A DNA stretch of 64,000 bases from Arthrobacter sp. B3I9 (GCF_030816935.1 NZ_JAUSYO010000001.1:248001-312000); one strand, 5' to 3'; counted from the stretch's first letter, positions 16,888 through 25,421 are shown. Notes: generated by a model from the sequence alone, not told the origin. Program-made: numbers and translations.

Positions 16888-17991
16888 ATGCCTGACTTCA
16901 CTCCCCTCTGGTCACCCGCCCGAATCGGCTCCACCCAGCTAACCAACCGCGTCGCCCTGGCACCAATGACACGGATCAGCGCCACGGAAGACGGACATGC
17001 GACCGAGAAAATGGCCTCGTACTACGAAGCTTTCGCCCGCGGGGGATTCGGGCTGCTGATTACGGAAGGAATCTATCCGGACACAGCGTTCAGCCAGGGC
17101 TATCTGTTCCAGCCGGGCCTTGCCACTACGGAACAGGCACAGTGCTGGGCCAAGGTAGTTGACCGTGTCCACGCTGCCGGTGCCAAAATTTTCGCGCAGC
17201 TGATGCATGCCGGGGCGCAGGCCCAGGGCAACCGCTTTGTGGAGTCTTCAGTCGGTCCGTCCGCGGTCGCACCCAGGGGCGAACAGTTGGGGTTCTACCG
17301 CGGGGAAGGCCCATTCCCCGTGCCTTCGGAGATCACCGCCGACCAAATGGATGAGGTCCGGCAAGGGTTCGTGGCGGCGGCGCTGCGCGCCAAGGAGGCC
17401 GGCTTCGACGGCATTGAGATCCACGGCGCCAACGGGTACCTCCTCGACCAGTTCCTCACGGACTACCTGAACAAGCGCACTGACAGCTATGGCGGTTCGC
17501 CGGAAAACAGGGTGCGTTTCGCCGCCGAGATCTGCCACGCGGTCCGCGAGGCCGTCGGCACCGAGATGACGGTGGGAATCCGGATTTCACAGTCCAAGGT
17601 CAGCGACAACCACCACAGGTGGAGTGGCGGTACCGAGGAGGCGAAGGAGATCTTCGCTGCACTGGGCGCGACCGGAATCGACTTTGTCCACACCACCGAA
17701 TACCGCGCTACTGCACCGGCGTTCGGAGATGGCACGCAGTCCTTGGCCGCCCTGGCCAAGGAACATTCCGGTGTGACCGTGATCGCCAACGGCAGCCTGG
17801 ATGATCCGGAAACCGCCGTTTCCCTGTTGCAGGACGGCGCCGCGGACATTGTGGCCCTCGGCAAGGCGGCTTTGGCCAACCGGAACTGGCCGCACCGCGT
17901 CCGCGACAATCGGGCCTTCGATGAACTCGATACCAGGCTGTTTGCGCCGGTGGCAGACGTTAAGGACTGGGAGCTCGAGCTGCCGGTTTAG
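16888..17991 (+). CDS. NADH:flavin oxidoreductase, Old Yellow Enzyme family
   Basis: A 367-residue single-domain OYE: LTNRVALAPMTR at the N-terminus, IFAQLMHAG, the long signature IEIHGANGYLLDQF followed by NKRTDSYGGS, and VALGKAALANRNWP near the end, giving a FMN-binding TIM barrel. It reduces activated C=C bonds using NAD(P)H. It lacks the iron-sulfur and second flavin domains of larger 2,4-dienoyl reductases. ATG 16888 has TAGGAG six bases upstream; the in-frame extension to 16792 contains the putative operator and is rejected. Its physiological substrate is unknown; it is separated from the pxp operon by a stem-loop and has its own operator. Confidence 0.9.
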   Translation: MPDFTPLWSPARIGSTQLTNRVALAPMTRISATEDGHATEKMASYYEAFARGGFGLLITEGIYPDTAFSQGYLFQPGLATTEQAQCWAKVVDRVHAAGAKIFAQLMHAGAQAQGNRFVESSVGPSAVAPRGEQLGFYRGEGPFPVPSEITADQMDEVRQGFVAAALRAKEAGFDGIEIHGANGYLLDQFLTDYLNKRTDSYGGSPENRVRFAAEICHAVREAVGTEMTVGIRISQSKVSDNHHRWSGGTEEAKEIFAALGATGIDFVHTTEYRATAPAFGDGTQSLAALAKEHSGVTVIANGSLDDPETAVSLLQDGAADIVALGKAALANRNWPHRVRDNRAFDELDTRLFAPVADVKDWELELPV

Positions 17992-18002
17992 CTTGTATTG
18001 CA

Positions 18003-18034
18003 CGGGCGGGACAGGCGGAAGCCGGTCCCGCCCG
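18003..18034 (+). terminator. Stem-loop after the OYE gene
   Basis: CGGGCGGGAC and GTCCCGCCCG pair perfectly around a 12-base loop, starting 12 bases after the stop codon. No strong T-run follows. Confidence 0.55.
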
Positions 18035-18103
18035 CTGCGACCTCCGGCCGCTGCCAAGCAGATAGCCAGACGGGGCCGGACCGGCACTTGCTAGGCTGAA
18101 TGG

Positions 18104-18439
18104 ATGAAACGCGCCCTCACCGCCCTGTCCGCCGCAACCCTTGTGCTGATGCTGACCGGTTGCGGCCAGGTGCAGGACGCCGCCAACAAGGCGGTCAGCG
18201 ACGGCGCTTCCGCCGTCGCCACCGCAGCCGCGGGGGAAGTCCAGAAGCAGGCCTGTGCGCTCGTGGAGGACGGGCTTGTCAGCATCAAGGACAAGGAACT
18301 CCTGGGCGGGCTGGTCGCCGGGGCAGAGACCGCCGGCGTCCCCTCGGACATCACCACGCCGCTGCGGCAGATCGCGGCGTCCGGCGATCAGGTGCCGGCC
18401 GAGTCCGTGCAGGCCCTCCGGACTGCCTGCGCCGCATAA
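18104..18439 (+). CDS. Small putative lipoprotein
   Basis: A 111-residue protein with a lipoprotein signal peptide: Lys-Arg, hydrophobic stretch, and lipobox LTGC with the acylated Cys at residue 20. The mature part is Ala-rich and helical with two further Cys residues (CALVEDG and RTACAA) that could form a disulfide after export. No domain is recognised. It stands alone between the OYE gene and a convergent regulator-like gene. The start ATG gives a canonical n-region; the function is unknown. Confidence 0.8.
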   Translation: MKRALTALSAATLVLMLTGCGQVQDAANKAVSDGASAVATAAAGEVQKQACALVEDGLVSIKDKELLGGLVAGAETAGVPSDITTPLRQIAASGDQVPAESVQALRTACAA

Positions 18440-18467
18440 CCGCGCCAGCTCCCCAAGGCAGGGGCCT

Positions 18468-19238
18468 TTAGCGCTTGCCCCTCTTCCGTGATCCCTTGCC
18501 GCGGCCCTTATCCGGGTTCGGCGCGTACCGCTGCGCCACTTTCGGCTTCTTGACGGCAGGCCCGCGCCGGTCCGGCTTGGGTTCCCGCTTCGGTTTCTCC
18601 TGCTGCGCCGAGGGTTGCCGGGAGCTCGCCGCCGTCCGGCCGCGCACAATCCCGATGAACTCCTCGATGACCGCATCCGTGGTGTCGCTGGGCCAGGCCA
18701 GGGCGATTTCCGTACCGGGTGCACCCGTGAGCTTCCGGGCCACAGTGTCCTTGACGTTGAAATGCCGCGCCACGGACATCGGCAGGATCACCAGTCCGGC
18801 ACCGGAGGCCACCACCTGCAGGGCCAATTCCGGCCCGCCCAGTTCCCGTACATCAAGGAGGGTCTCCGCGGACAGGTCCGCCAGCGCCACTTCCTCAAAC
18901 ACCGAAATTTCATGGCCCTTCGGAGCGACCACCACCGGTTGTTCCTCATACAGCGCGATGACGCTCAGGCCTTCGCGCTCCACCGGCAGCCGGACGAAGC
19001 TCAGGTCAGCGGATCCGTCGAGCAGCACGGCAAGCTGGGCGCCGTCGTCGGACATGAAGGACCGCAGCGGAACCTCCGGCATCCGCTCTTCCCACCGCCG
19101 GATCCATTTGCCCGGCGTGACGCCGGGGACATAGGCGAAACGGAGCTCCCGCGCGGCCTCCCCAGCCGGAGCGGAGTCGGTTTCGGCGGTTTCGGCGGTT
19201 TCGTCGGGAGTTTGGGCGTATTCATCGTCTGCGGACAC
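18468..19238 (-). CDS. LysR-type substrate-binding-domain protein lacking the HTH
   Basis: A 256-residue protein in which residues about 30-195 resemble a LysR effector domain (LRFAYVPGVTPGKWIRRWEE, DLSFVRLP, VASGAGLVILPMSVARHF), but there is no N-terminal helix-turn-helix: the first 30 residues are acidic and Thr-rich. The C-terminal 60 residues are highly basic and Lys/Arg/Pro-rich, ending KGSRKRGKR, possibly contacting nucleic acid. GTG 19238 is chosen; a TACTGT hexamer shortly upstream could be a -10 for a leaderless message. It is divergent from the DUF5997 gene 81 bases away. Role unknown. Confidence 0.75.
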   Translation of the reverse strand: MSADDEYAQTPDETAETAETDSAPAGEAARELRFAYVPGVTPGKWIRRWEERMPEVPLRSFMSDDGAQLAVLLDGSADLSFVRLPVEREGLSVIALYEEQPVVVAPKGHEISVFEEVALADLSAETLLDVRELGGPELALQVVASGAGLVILPMSVARHFNVKDTVARKLTGAPGTEIALAWPSDTTDAVIEEFIGIVRGRTAASSRQPSAQQEKPKREPKPDRRGPAVKKPKVAQRYAPNPDKGRGKGSRKRGKR

Positions 19239-19318
19239 AAGTTCACAGTACCGCCAGAGCAGGGGTAGGGTTCCGCCGCTTGGTGTTCCGCATCCGCAGC
19301 GCCGGATACCCTTGAACC

Positions 19319-19725
19319 ATGACCTCTGCAAACTCCCAGTCCATGAAGCCGGCCACCGTTGCCAAGAAGCTTGGCATCTACCTGCCCGCAACACCCCAGG
19401 AGTTCCAGGATTCGGTCATCACCCGCGCCGATTTCGCCGAACTCCAGGCCAACCCGCCGGAGTGGCTGGCGGAATTGCGTCGTACCGGCCCCCACACCCC
19501 CGCCCGGTGGTCGCGCAGAAGCTGAACGTGTCCATCGCAGGCCTCGCCCGCGGGGGCGTCGAGGAAGCACTGACGACGGCGGAGATCACCGCACTGCTGC
19601 AGGCTCCCCCCGCGTGGCTGGTGACCGAGCGCGCCACCCATGCCGCCGTCCGCGCCGAGGCCCAGCGGGTCAAGGACGAGGCCGCGAAGAAGGACGCCAA
19701 GAAGGCCCGCGCGAAGGCCGAGTAG
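19319..19725 (+). pseudogene. DUF5997 family protein, disrupted by a two-base insertion
   Basis: The reading frame from ATG 19319 (MTSANSQSMKPATVAKKLGI) runs into a stop at 19525, while the rest of the family sequence (RPVVAQKLNVSIAGLARGGV to KKARAKAE) continues in another frame to 19725. The frames join if two bases are removed near 19493-19496, where CCCCCACACCCCC reads as a duplicated AC. The restored product is about 135 residues with a basic Lys/Ala tail. Either the gene is a recent pseudogene or the sequence has an error here. It lies divergent to the LysR-domain gene. Confidence 0.8.
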
Positions 19726-19762
19726 CTGCTTCAGGCGCTCTGGCCTGCCGCGCCGGGCGTGG

Positions 19763-20146
19763 TCAGTCCTGGTGCAGCTGGAGGAAGTTGCCGCAGCCGT
19801 CGTCCAACACAACGGACGTGCCGCCGGGACCCTCGCTCGGTTCGCCCTGGAAGATCACGCCCTGGCCGCTGAGGCGCTTGTGTTCGGCCCGGACATCCGG
19901 AACCCCGAAAACGATCGCGGGTATTCCGGCGTCATGAAGGCTGTTCATGTAGGCGGCCCCGATCGGATTGTCGCTGGGTTCCAGCAGCAGCCCCGCGGAG
20001 CCGCTCCCGGTTCCCGGCGGGTCCTTGACGATGAACAGGTTGTGCTCCGGCAGCGCCATGAGGGTCTCGAAGCCAAGGATCCCCGTGTAGAACTCGTGGG
20101 CCGCCGCGGGATCCTTCACATGGATACTGCACATTTTCAGTCGCAT
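19763..20146 (-). CDS. VOC-family protein
   Basis: A 127-residue protein of the vicinal oxygen chelate fold: MRLKMCSIHVKDPAAAHEFY opens the first module and SVVLDDGCGNFLQLHQ closes the second. The ATG at 20146 gives the standard family length; the in-frame ORF reaching 20317 adds a poorly coding Arg-rich leader and is rejected. It could be a glyoxalase-like or small-ligand-binding protein. It is convergent with the DUF5997 gene and divergent from the membrane protein at 20293; no operon partner. Confidence 0.85.
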   Translation of the reverse strand: MRLKMCSIHVKDPAAAHEFYTGILGFETLMALPEHNLFIVKDPPGTGSGSAGLLLEPSDNPIGAAYMNSLHDAGIPAIVFGVPDVRAEHKRLSGQGVIFQGEPSEGPGGTSVVLDDGCGNFLQLHQD

Positions 20147-20292
20147 GGGCCCAAGGCTACGCCGGGGACCACCCGGTGTGAACCAGCCGGGGAGGCGGCA
20201 CCCGTGGACCATTGACGCCCTGCGCGCCAGGTATTCCAATGGAATCAGCGGAATGCGCCCGCCCCGGGCAGCTTCCCTGGAGGTGTTTGGAC

Positions 20293-20928
20293 ATGCCGGG
20301 TCTCGTTGAAGCCGCACCCCTGGCGGCTTCGCAACTGCTTGTGCTGGCCGTCGTCGTGGTAGCTGCGGCGGCGGGCTCGGTTTACCTGGCGCGGAAGCAT
20401 CTGGCGGCCGACGCCGGACTGCCGGACGCGGTGTTCTGGGACAGCTTCGCGGGGTTCGCCGTCGTGGCGCCTGCCGTCATTCTTCCGTCGCTGGTCTCGC
20501 CGTGGGCCGGACTGATGCTCGGGCTTCTCGCTGCGGGCACCGCCGGGGCAGCCTACCGGTGGACTCCGCGCCTGATCGGCTGGCAGGGTGCGCGCCGCAC
20601 AGTTCGGGAGACCCACGCAGCAAATGGCGTCGCAGCCGTCCGGCACCGCGAGGCGTTGGCCAGGTGGCGGCGCTATGAGCTGGACCCCGGGTACTGCATG
20701 GATTTTCCCGCCATGAGCGATCCCGCCCGGCCGGAGACGGCGTCACTCATCCGGGCGATGAAAGCGGCCGAGCAGCTGCGCGGTGCAGCCGACGCCGGTT
20801 ACGGCGCGGCGGTCGACCGGCTCGAATGCGCCCTGGCCGAGGCGGAACGCGCCGCGGGGGCCCCGGCCTTCCCCAGCCCTGACGTGCACCGGCGGACTGC
20901 TGGCCTGACTGCGGAGGCACCACGATGA
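20293..20928 (+). CDS. Hypothetical membrane protein
   Basis: A 211-residue protein with one N-terminal helix (LLVLAVVVVAAAAGSVYLA, about residues 15-33) and a hydrophobic pair around residues 50-90 (FAGFAVVAPAVILPSLV, GLMLGLLAAGTAG), followed by a soluble alpha-helical C-terminal half rich in Ala, Glu and Arg. ATG 20293 is supported by GGAGG nine bases upstream; the longer ORF from 20212 lacks this. It overlaps the next gene by four bases (ATGA), so the two are translationally coupled. I do not recognise the family. Confidence 0.75.
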   Translation: MPGLVEAAPLAASQLLVLAVVVVAAAAGSVYLARKHLAADAGLPDAVFWDSFAGFAVVAPAVILPSLVSPWAGLMLGLLAAGTAGAAYRWTPRLIGWQGARRTVRETHAANGVAAVRHREALARWRRYELDPGYCMDFPAMSDPARPETASLIRAMKAAEQLRGAADAGYGAAVDRLECALAEAERAAGAPAFPSPDVHRRTAGLTAEAPR

Positions 20929-21566
20929 CAGACATCACCATCATCGGCTGCGGGAACATGGCGCGCGCTATCGGCACCCGCGCCGTCGCCGCCGGACGTG
21001 CGGTCCAGGTTCTGGACCGCACGCCGGAGAACGCCGCCAAGCTCGCTGCTGAACTTGGCGGCGGTACTACCTCCGGCGGGCTCAACGAAATACCAGCCGG
21101 AGATCTTGTGGTGCTGGCCCTCTACTTCGGGCCGGCAAAGGAGGTGGCGACCCATTATGGCGACACCCTCAGCGGTAAAACCGTGGTTGAAATCAGCAAT
21201 CCGGTCAATGCCGAGACCTTCGACTCGCTCGACGTGGCCGCCGGCTCGTCCGCCGCGGAGGAGATCGCCGCCCTGCTGCCCGGCTCCGTCGTCGTGAAGG
21301 CCTTCAACACCACCTTCGCCGGTCCGCTGACGGAGGGCAGGAGCTCCGGAGGCGAACCCCTGGATGTTTTCATCGCGTCCGATTCCGCGAAAGCCAGGGC
21401 CGACGTCGCAGCCTTCGCCGCTGCGGCGGGTCTGCGGCCGCTCCAGGTCGGAGGGCTCCACCATGCCAGGGAACTCGAAGGCTTCCAGCTTCTCGTGATT
21501 GGACTCCAGCTCAACCCTGAGTATGAGGCTCTCAACTGGGCCACCTCCTTGAAGATCATCGACTGA
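20925..21566 (+). CDS. NADPH-dependent F420 reductase-like NAD(P)-binding protein
   Basis: A 213-residue protein with an N-terminal Rossmann fold: ITIIGCGNMARAIG (residues 4-17), VVLALYFGPAKEV, VVEISNPVN and VKAFNTTFAGP, the pattern of the F420H2:NADP oxidoreductase-like/coenzyme F420-dependent NADP reductase family. The C-terminal part is short, so a non-F420 role such as reduction of a small carbonyl is also possible. The ATG overlaps the preceding membrane protein stop. Cofactor and substrate cannot be decided from the sequence. Confidence 0.8.
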   Translation: MTDITIIGCGNMARAIGTRAVAAGRAVQVLDRTPENAAKLAAELGGGTTSGGLNEIPAGDLVVLALYFGPAKEVATHYGDTLSGKTVVEISNPVNAETFDSLDVAAGSSAAEEIAALLPGSVVVKAFNTTFAGPLTEGRSSGGEPLDVFIASDSAKARADVAAFAAAAGLRPLQVGGLHHARELEGFQLLVIGLQLNPEYEALNWATSLKIID

Positions 21567-21590
21567 GCCGCCCGAGCGCCCAGGGTCGGC

Positions 21591-22073
21591 CTAAAGTTCC
21601 ACGGTGCCGCTCTCGCCCACGCTCATCCTGCTGTGGGTGACCTTCGATTTGATCCATTGCAGCACCGTTGCCGCGGTTCCGCCCGGGCTGGTCCAGTACT
21701 CGGCGGAATCCGAGTCCACGTGGAGCAGGACGACTTCGGGGGTGTCGGGTCCGTCCGGGAACCAGGCCTCCACCGTCTGGTTCCACATGTCGTGGATCAA
21801 CTGCCGGTCGGTGACCACCTCGGCGGTCCCGGCCACGGAAACCCACTCTGTGCGCTGGCCGAAGGATACGTTCACCGCGGGGTTCGCCTTGATGTGGGCC
21901 ACCTGTGAGGTGTTGGCCGACGTGAAGAACCACATGTCGCCGTCGTCCTTGACGTCCTGGACGGCCAGCGGCCGGCTGACGAGTGCGCCTTGCTCGTTGA
22001 TGGTGGTGAACATACCGATATGAGAATCGTTGATGATGTCCGTTACTTTGCTGATGCTTTCGGTGTCCGACAT
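21591..22073 (-). CDS. Pyridoxamine 5'-phosphate oxidase-like general stress protein
   Basis: A 160-residue split-barrel flavin-binding protein: HIGMFTTINEQGALVSRPLA at residues 18-37, DMWFFTS at about 46-52, NVSFG and VSVAGTAEVV, then a stress-protein type C-terminus with WFPDGPDTPEVVLLHVDSDSAEYW. This is the B. subtilis YdaG-like general stress group, which binds FMN or F420. It is convergent with the F420 reductase-like gene; both could be flavin/F420-linked, but this is only a guess. Upstream, 22074-22224 holds no gene but a long inverted repeat. Confidence 0.85.
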   Translation of the reverse strand: MSDTESISKVTDIINDSHIGMFTTINEQGALVSRPLAVQDVKDDGDMWFFTSANTSQVAHIKANPAVNVSFGQRTEWVSVAGTAEVVTDRQLIHDMWNQTVEAWFPDGPDTPEVVLLHVDSDSAEYWTSPGGTAATVLQWIKSKVTHSRMSVGESGTVEL

Positions 22074-22100
22074 GCTGTCACCTCATTCGTCTCAACGGAG

Positions 22101-22184
22101 GAAGGTCCCCCTCCTGCCAGCCTATTGGTAAGTGTGCTTAGTTTCCAGTGCACATTTATCTCGGCTGACGGGAGGGGGACCTTC
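22101..22184. repeat. Long-spaced perfect 14-base inverted repeat
   Basis: GAAGGTCCCCCTCC (22101-22114) pairs perfectly with GGAGGGGGACCTTC (22171-22184) across 56 bases. It lies between the 3' end of the permease gene (22225) and the start of the stress-protein gene (22073), both on the minus strand. It may terminate the permease transcript or be a remnant of a small mobile repeat. Confidence 0.6.
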
Positions 22185-22224
22185 GCCGGGAAACGGACGG
22201 GGCCGCTCCTGCGCTCCGCCGGAC

Positions 22225-23751
22225 TCAATTTCCTTTCGCGAGAACCTGTCCCTTGAAGAATTCGGGCCTGATCCGGTACATCACCAGCATGAGCACTACC
22301 CCCAGCAGGATCACGCCCATGCCGAGGATGAAGACAAGGCCCAGTCCGCCGACGGACGATCCGGAGCCGTACTCCGGGTCCATCGAGTCGTAGGCCGTCT
22401 TGAAGAACATCACCAGGAGGATGATCCCGCCCAGCAGGGGTGCCAGAAACTTGAAGAAGAACGCCCGTGCGCCTCTGAATGCTTCCGCCTTGAAGAACCA
22501 CACACAGGCCAGCGCCGTGATGCCGTAATAGAAACAGATCATCATTCCGAGGGCGGTGATGGTGTCCCAGAGTGCGTTTTCGGAGGTGGTCCGGGTGATC
22601 ACGTAGAACGCCGCAGCGGCAACGGCAGCAGCGACCGTGGCATATCCCGGCGACTTGAACCTCGGGCTGATCGTGCCGAATTTGTGCGGCAGGGCCTTGT
22701 AGTGGCCCATGGCGAGCAGCGTCCGCGCGGGAGAAACAAAGGTCGATTGCAGGGAAGCAGCGGAGCTGCTGAGGATCGCCAGGGACATCAGGATGGCAAA
22801 GGGGCCCATGACCGGGCCGGCAAGGACGGCGAAGATACTGCCCTGGTTCTCCGGGTTGCCGACCCCCAGCCCTTCTTCACCGATGCCGGCGAAGGCCACG
22901 GTGGAAAGGGCAACGGTCATGTAGATGACCACAATGACCAGCACGGTGACGGTGGCGGCGCGGCCCGGCGTCTTCTCCGGGTTCCGGGTTTCCTCGTTCA
23001 TGGTCAGCGTGACGTCCCATCCCCAGTAGATGAAGATGGAAAGCGAGACGCCGGCGGCGAAAGCGGAGAACGAACCCACGGCGAACGGGTTGAACCAGTC
23101 CGGTGAGATGGCGGTTGCGTCGAAGGCGGTGCCGTTCGCGACGTGGCTGAAAGCGGCCACGGCGAACCAGCCGAGCACCACGAGCTGGAAGGCCACCAGA
23201 ACGTACTGCACGCCCTTGGTGGTCTCCATTCCACGGTAGGAAACCCAGCAGGCCAGAGCGATAAACACCAGCGTCGTGGCGATATTCAGCGGCAGGTTGG
23301 TGGACAGCTCCGCCAGTTCCGGGTTCCCGAACAGCTGGGCCAGCATGAGGTAGAAGAAGTCCACCGCCACTGCCGCCAGGTTGGACAGCACGATGATGGT
23401 CGCGGCTATCAGCCCCCAGCCGCCCATCCAGCCGATCCACGGCCCAAAGGCGCGCGAGGCCCAGGTGAAGGAAGTCCCCGCGTCGGGCATGGCATTGTTC
23501 AGTTCACGGTAACCGAAGGCCACCAGCAGCATGGGGATAAAACCGACAAGGAAGATCGCCGGCAGCTGGACCCCGACCTCGGACACGGTGGGACCCAGGG
23601 CCGCGGTCAGCGTGTAGGCGGGAGCGATGCAGGACACCCCGATGACGACGGCGCCGATCAGCCCCACCGATCCGGCCTTGAGCCCCTTGGCACTGAGCCC
23701 TTTGTGCTCCTCGTGGTGCGAAGTCTGGGACGTCGCGTGGTGGATGGTCAT
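22225..23751 (-). CDS. APC-family amino acid/polyamine permease
   Basis: A 508-residue membrane protein with about 12 transmembrane helices. GAVVIGVSCIAPAYTLTAALGP near residues 35-56 and the FGYRELNNAMPDAGTSFTWASR motif (in part) are typical of the amino acid/polyamine/organocation superfamily, first and third helix regions. ATG 23751 has GGAGAGG about eight bases upstream. It lies directly upstream of nothing else on its strand except the putrescine oxidase gene (ending 23872, 120 bases away), so it likely imports the amine oxidised by that enzyme. Confidence 0.9.
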   Translation of the reverse strand: MTIHHATSQTSHHEEHKGLSAKGLKAGSVGLIGAVVIGVSCIAPAYTLTAALGPTVSEVGVQLPAIFLVGFIPMLLVAFGYRELNNAMPDAGTSFTWASRAFGPWIGWMGGWGLIAATIIVLSNLAAVAVDFFYLMLAQLFGNPELAELSTNLPLNIATTLVFIALACWVSYRGMETTKGVQYVLVAFQLVVLGWFAVAAFSHVANGTAFDATAISPDWFNPFAVGSFSAFAAGVSLSIFIYWGWDVTLTMNEETRNPEKTPGRAATVTVLVIVVIYMTVALSTVAFAGIGEEGLGVGNPENQGSIFAVLAGPVMGPFAILMSLAILSSSAASLQSTFVSPARTLLAMGHYKALPHKFGTISPRFKSPGYATVAAAVAAAAFYVITRTTSENALWDTITALGMMICFYYGITALACVWFFKAEAFRGARAFFFKFLAPLLGGIILLVMFFKTAYDSMDPEYGSGSSVGGLGLVFILGMGVILLGVVLMLVMYRIRPEFFKGQVLAKGN

Positions 23752-23871
23752 GTTTGTGCCTCTCCGCAGGTTTCAGGTGACGCTGAATGGGTGGGGTGCT
23801 TCGATTCAAAGACGCTGGCTGCAAAAACCAGGGGCACCGGCAGGCACCCCACAGGGCGGACTGCCGGACTC

Positions 23872-25362
23872 TTAGGGGGTGACAGAGGCACGGTCGGCCG
23901 CCCACGCGATGCGGGCAGCGGTCTGGCGCCCCATCCGGATCGCTCCGTCAACGTGCTGGTAACCCTCGGCGGCCAGGTCTGAGGAGGACCAATAGATCGG
24001 GCCCACGGGCGCGTGCTGGTCCTTGCCGTAACGGTGCAGGCCGCCCAGGTCATAGCTGGAGGCGTAGGCGCCCCGGGTCCATTCCTCGGATCCCCAGTCG
24101 GATTCGTAGTAGACCTCCGGCTCGAGGGCCTTCGGGCCGAGGAAGGCCGCGATCGACTCGAGGATGGCGCGGCGCCGGTCCTCGGCGCTGAGCTCGAACA
24201 CGGCGTCGGCCTTTTCATCCGATACGAACCCCACCAGCGTGCCCCGCGGGTCCTCGTGGTTGGTGTTGTCGTAAACCTCCTGGACCAGGGCGCCGGCACC
24301 GAAACAGGTTCCGGAGAGGCCGTCCGCCCGCCAGAAGGGCGGGCTGTAGACCGCGTGCACCTTGATGACCAGGCCGAGCGACTGGTGCTGGTGCATCTGG
24401 TGCTGGCGGCGCGGCAGCGGCGGGTCAAAGGAAACGCGGGAGTACAGGTTGGGCGGGACGGCCATGATGACGAACCGGGCATGCACGGTGGCGCGGTCGG
24501 ACACCGCAGTAACCCGGTATTCCGCATCGCTTCCGCTCGGATCCGGGGCGCCGTTGCCGGCATCGTTTCCTCCGCCGTTTCCTCCTGTGTGTCCTCCTGC
24601 CCCGTTCTCTCCTTCCTCGTTCTCTCCTTCGGAGGCCGCCTCCCAGGTGATCGTGCGGACCGGGCTGTCGAGGACGACGTCGTCGCCCAGTTTGGCGGCC
24701 ATGAGCTGCGAAACCTGCTGCATCCCGCCGACGACGCGCTTGTCCAGGATGAAGTCCTCGTCGGTGAGGTGCGTGAAGGATCCCGCCGATGCCGCCATCA
24801 GCACGGCCTGCAGGGCCGAGAAGGCGTGGGCGGGCTTGGTCAGCATGCCGCCGGCGATGAAGAGGCCGATGTTGTTGCAGGCTTCCTCGTCGGCGGAGTT
24901 CTGCCGCAGCCAATGGTGGAAGGAGATGGTGTCCAGCTCGCGCGCCTTCGGGTGCGCCCAAGGCTCCCGGGGTCCGATCTCCGCTGCGAGCGCATCCAGC
25001 AGGCCGGTGAGCCGGTCCATTTCCGCGGCCGTGCTTTCGCTGACCGGGAACGTGTCCCCCGCGTACAGCTTCCGCTTGCCATCGGCACCGATGTAGACGG
25101 ACTTCCCGTCGCGGTAGCGCGAATACGTCTGCAGGCCCAGTTCCTGAAGCAGGGCGAGCAGCTCGGTCTGGTCCGGGGAAACCCACTGGCCCCCGATCTC
25201 CAGGATGGCCCCGTCGACGGTGTCCGTCCAGGTCCGGCCCCCTACGCGGTCCCGGGCCTCCAGTACGGCCACGCTCAGGCCTGCCTTCTTCAGTTCCCGG
25301 GCCGCGGTAAGCCCGGCGGGCCCCGCTCCGACGATCACGACGTCGCGGTCTATTTCCAGCAT
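23872..25362 (-). CDS. puo: Flavin monoamine oxidase, putrescine-oxidase type, with low-complexity insert
   Basis: A 496-residue FAD amine oxidase: dinucleotide loop VVIVGAGPAGLTAA (residues 8-21), EARDRVGGRTWT (35-46), IGGQWVSPDQ, and the C-terminal GPIYWSSSDLAAEGYQHVDGAIRMG. Overall pattern matches actinobacterial putrescine oxidases, which make 4-aminobutanal, ammonia and peroxide. Residues about 244-280 are an extra Glu/Gly/Asn-rich segment absent from the fold and built of simple DNA repeats. ATG 25362 has AGAGGA four to five bases upstream. It is divergent from a TetR gene with a perfect palindrome between them. Confidence 0.88.
   Translation of the reverse strand: MLEIDRDVVIVGAGPAGLTAARELKKAGLSVAVLEARDRVGGRTWTDTVDGAILEIGGQWVSPDQTELLALLQELGLQTYSRYRDGKSVYIGADGKRKLYAGDTFPVSESTAAEMDRLTGLLDALAAEIGPREPWAHPKARELDTISFHHWLRQNSADEEACNNIGLFIAGGMLTKPAHAFSALQAVLMAASAGSFTHLTDEDFILDKRVVGGMQQVSQLMAAKLGDDVVLDSPVRTITWEAASEGENEEGENGAGGHTGGNGGGNDAGNGAPDPSGSDAEYRVTAVSDRATVHARFVIMAVPPNLYSRVSFDPPLPRRQHQMHQHQSLGLVIKVHAVYSPPFWRADGLSGTCFGAGALVQEVYDNTNHEDPRGTLVGFVSDEKADAVFELSAEDRRRAILESIAAFLGPKALEPEVYYESDWGSEEWTRGAYASSYDLGGLHRYGKDQHAPVGPIYWSSSDLAAEGYQHVDGAIRMGRQTAARIAWAADRASVTP
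24523..24633. repeat. Simple-sequence insert within the putrescine oxidase gene
   Basis: Codes for an Asn/Gly/Glu-rich loop. It includes GTTCTCTCCTTC at 24604-24615 and again at 24619-24630 (period 15) and several imperfect TTTCCTCC units, the sign of slippage expansion. Confidence 0.6.
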
Positions 25363-25400
25363 AATGTCCTCTCCGTGGCCGCCGTAGTGATGGGGACCAC

Positions 25401-25421
25401 TAAATGAATGGCATTCATTTA
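25401..25421. promoter_or_regulatory. TetR-type operator between putrescine oxidase and tetR genes
   Basis: Arms TAAATGAATG and CATTCATTTA form a perfect 10+1+10 palindrome, 39 bases upstream of the oxidase start and 90 bases before the TetR gene. Placement suits repression of both divergent promoters. Confidence 0.8.
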
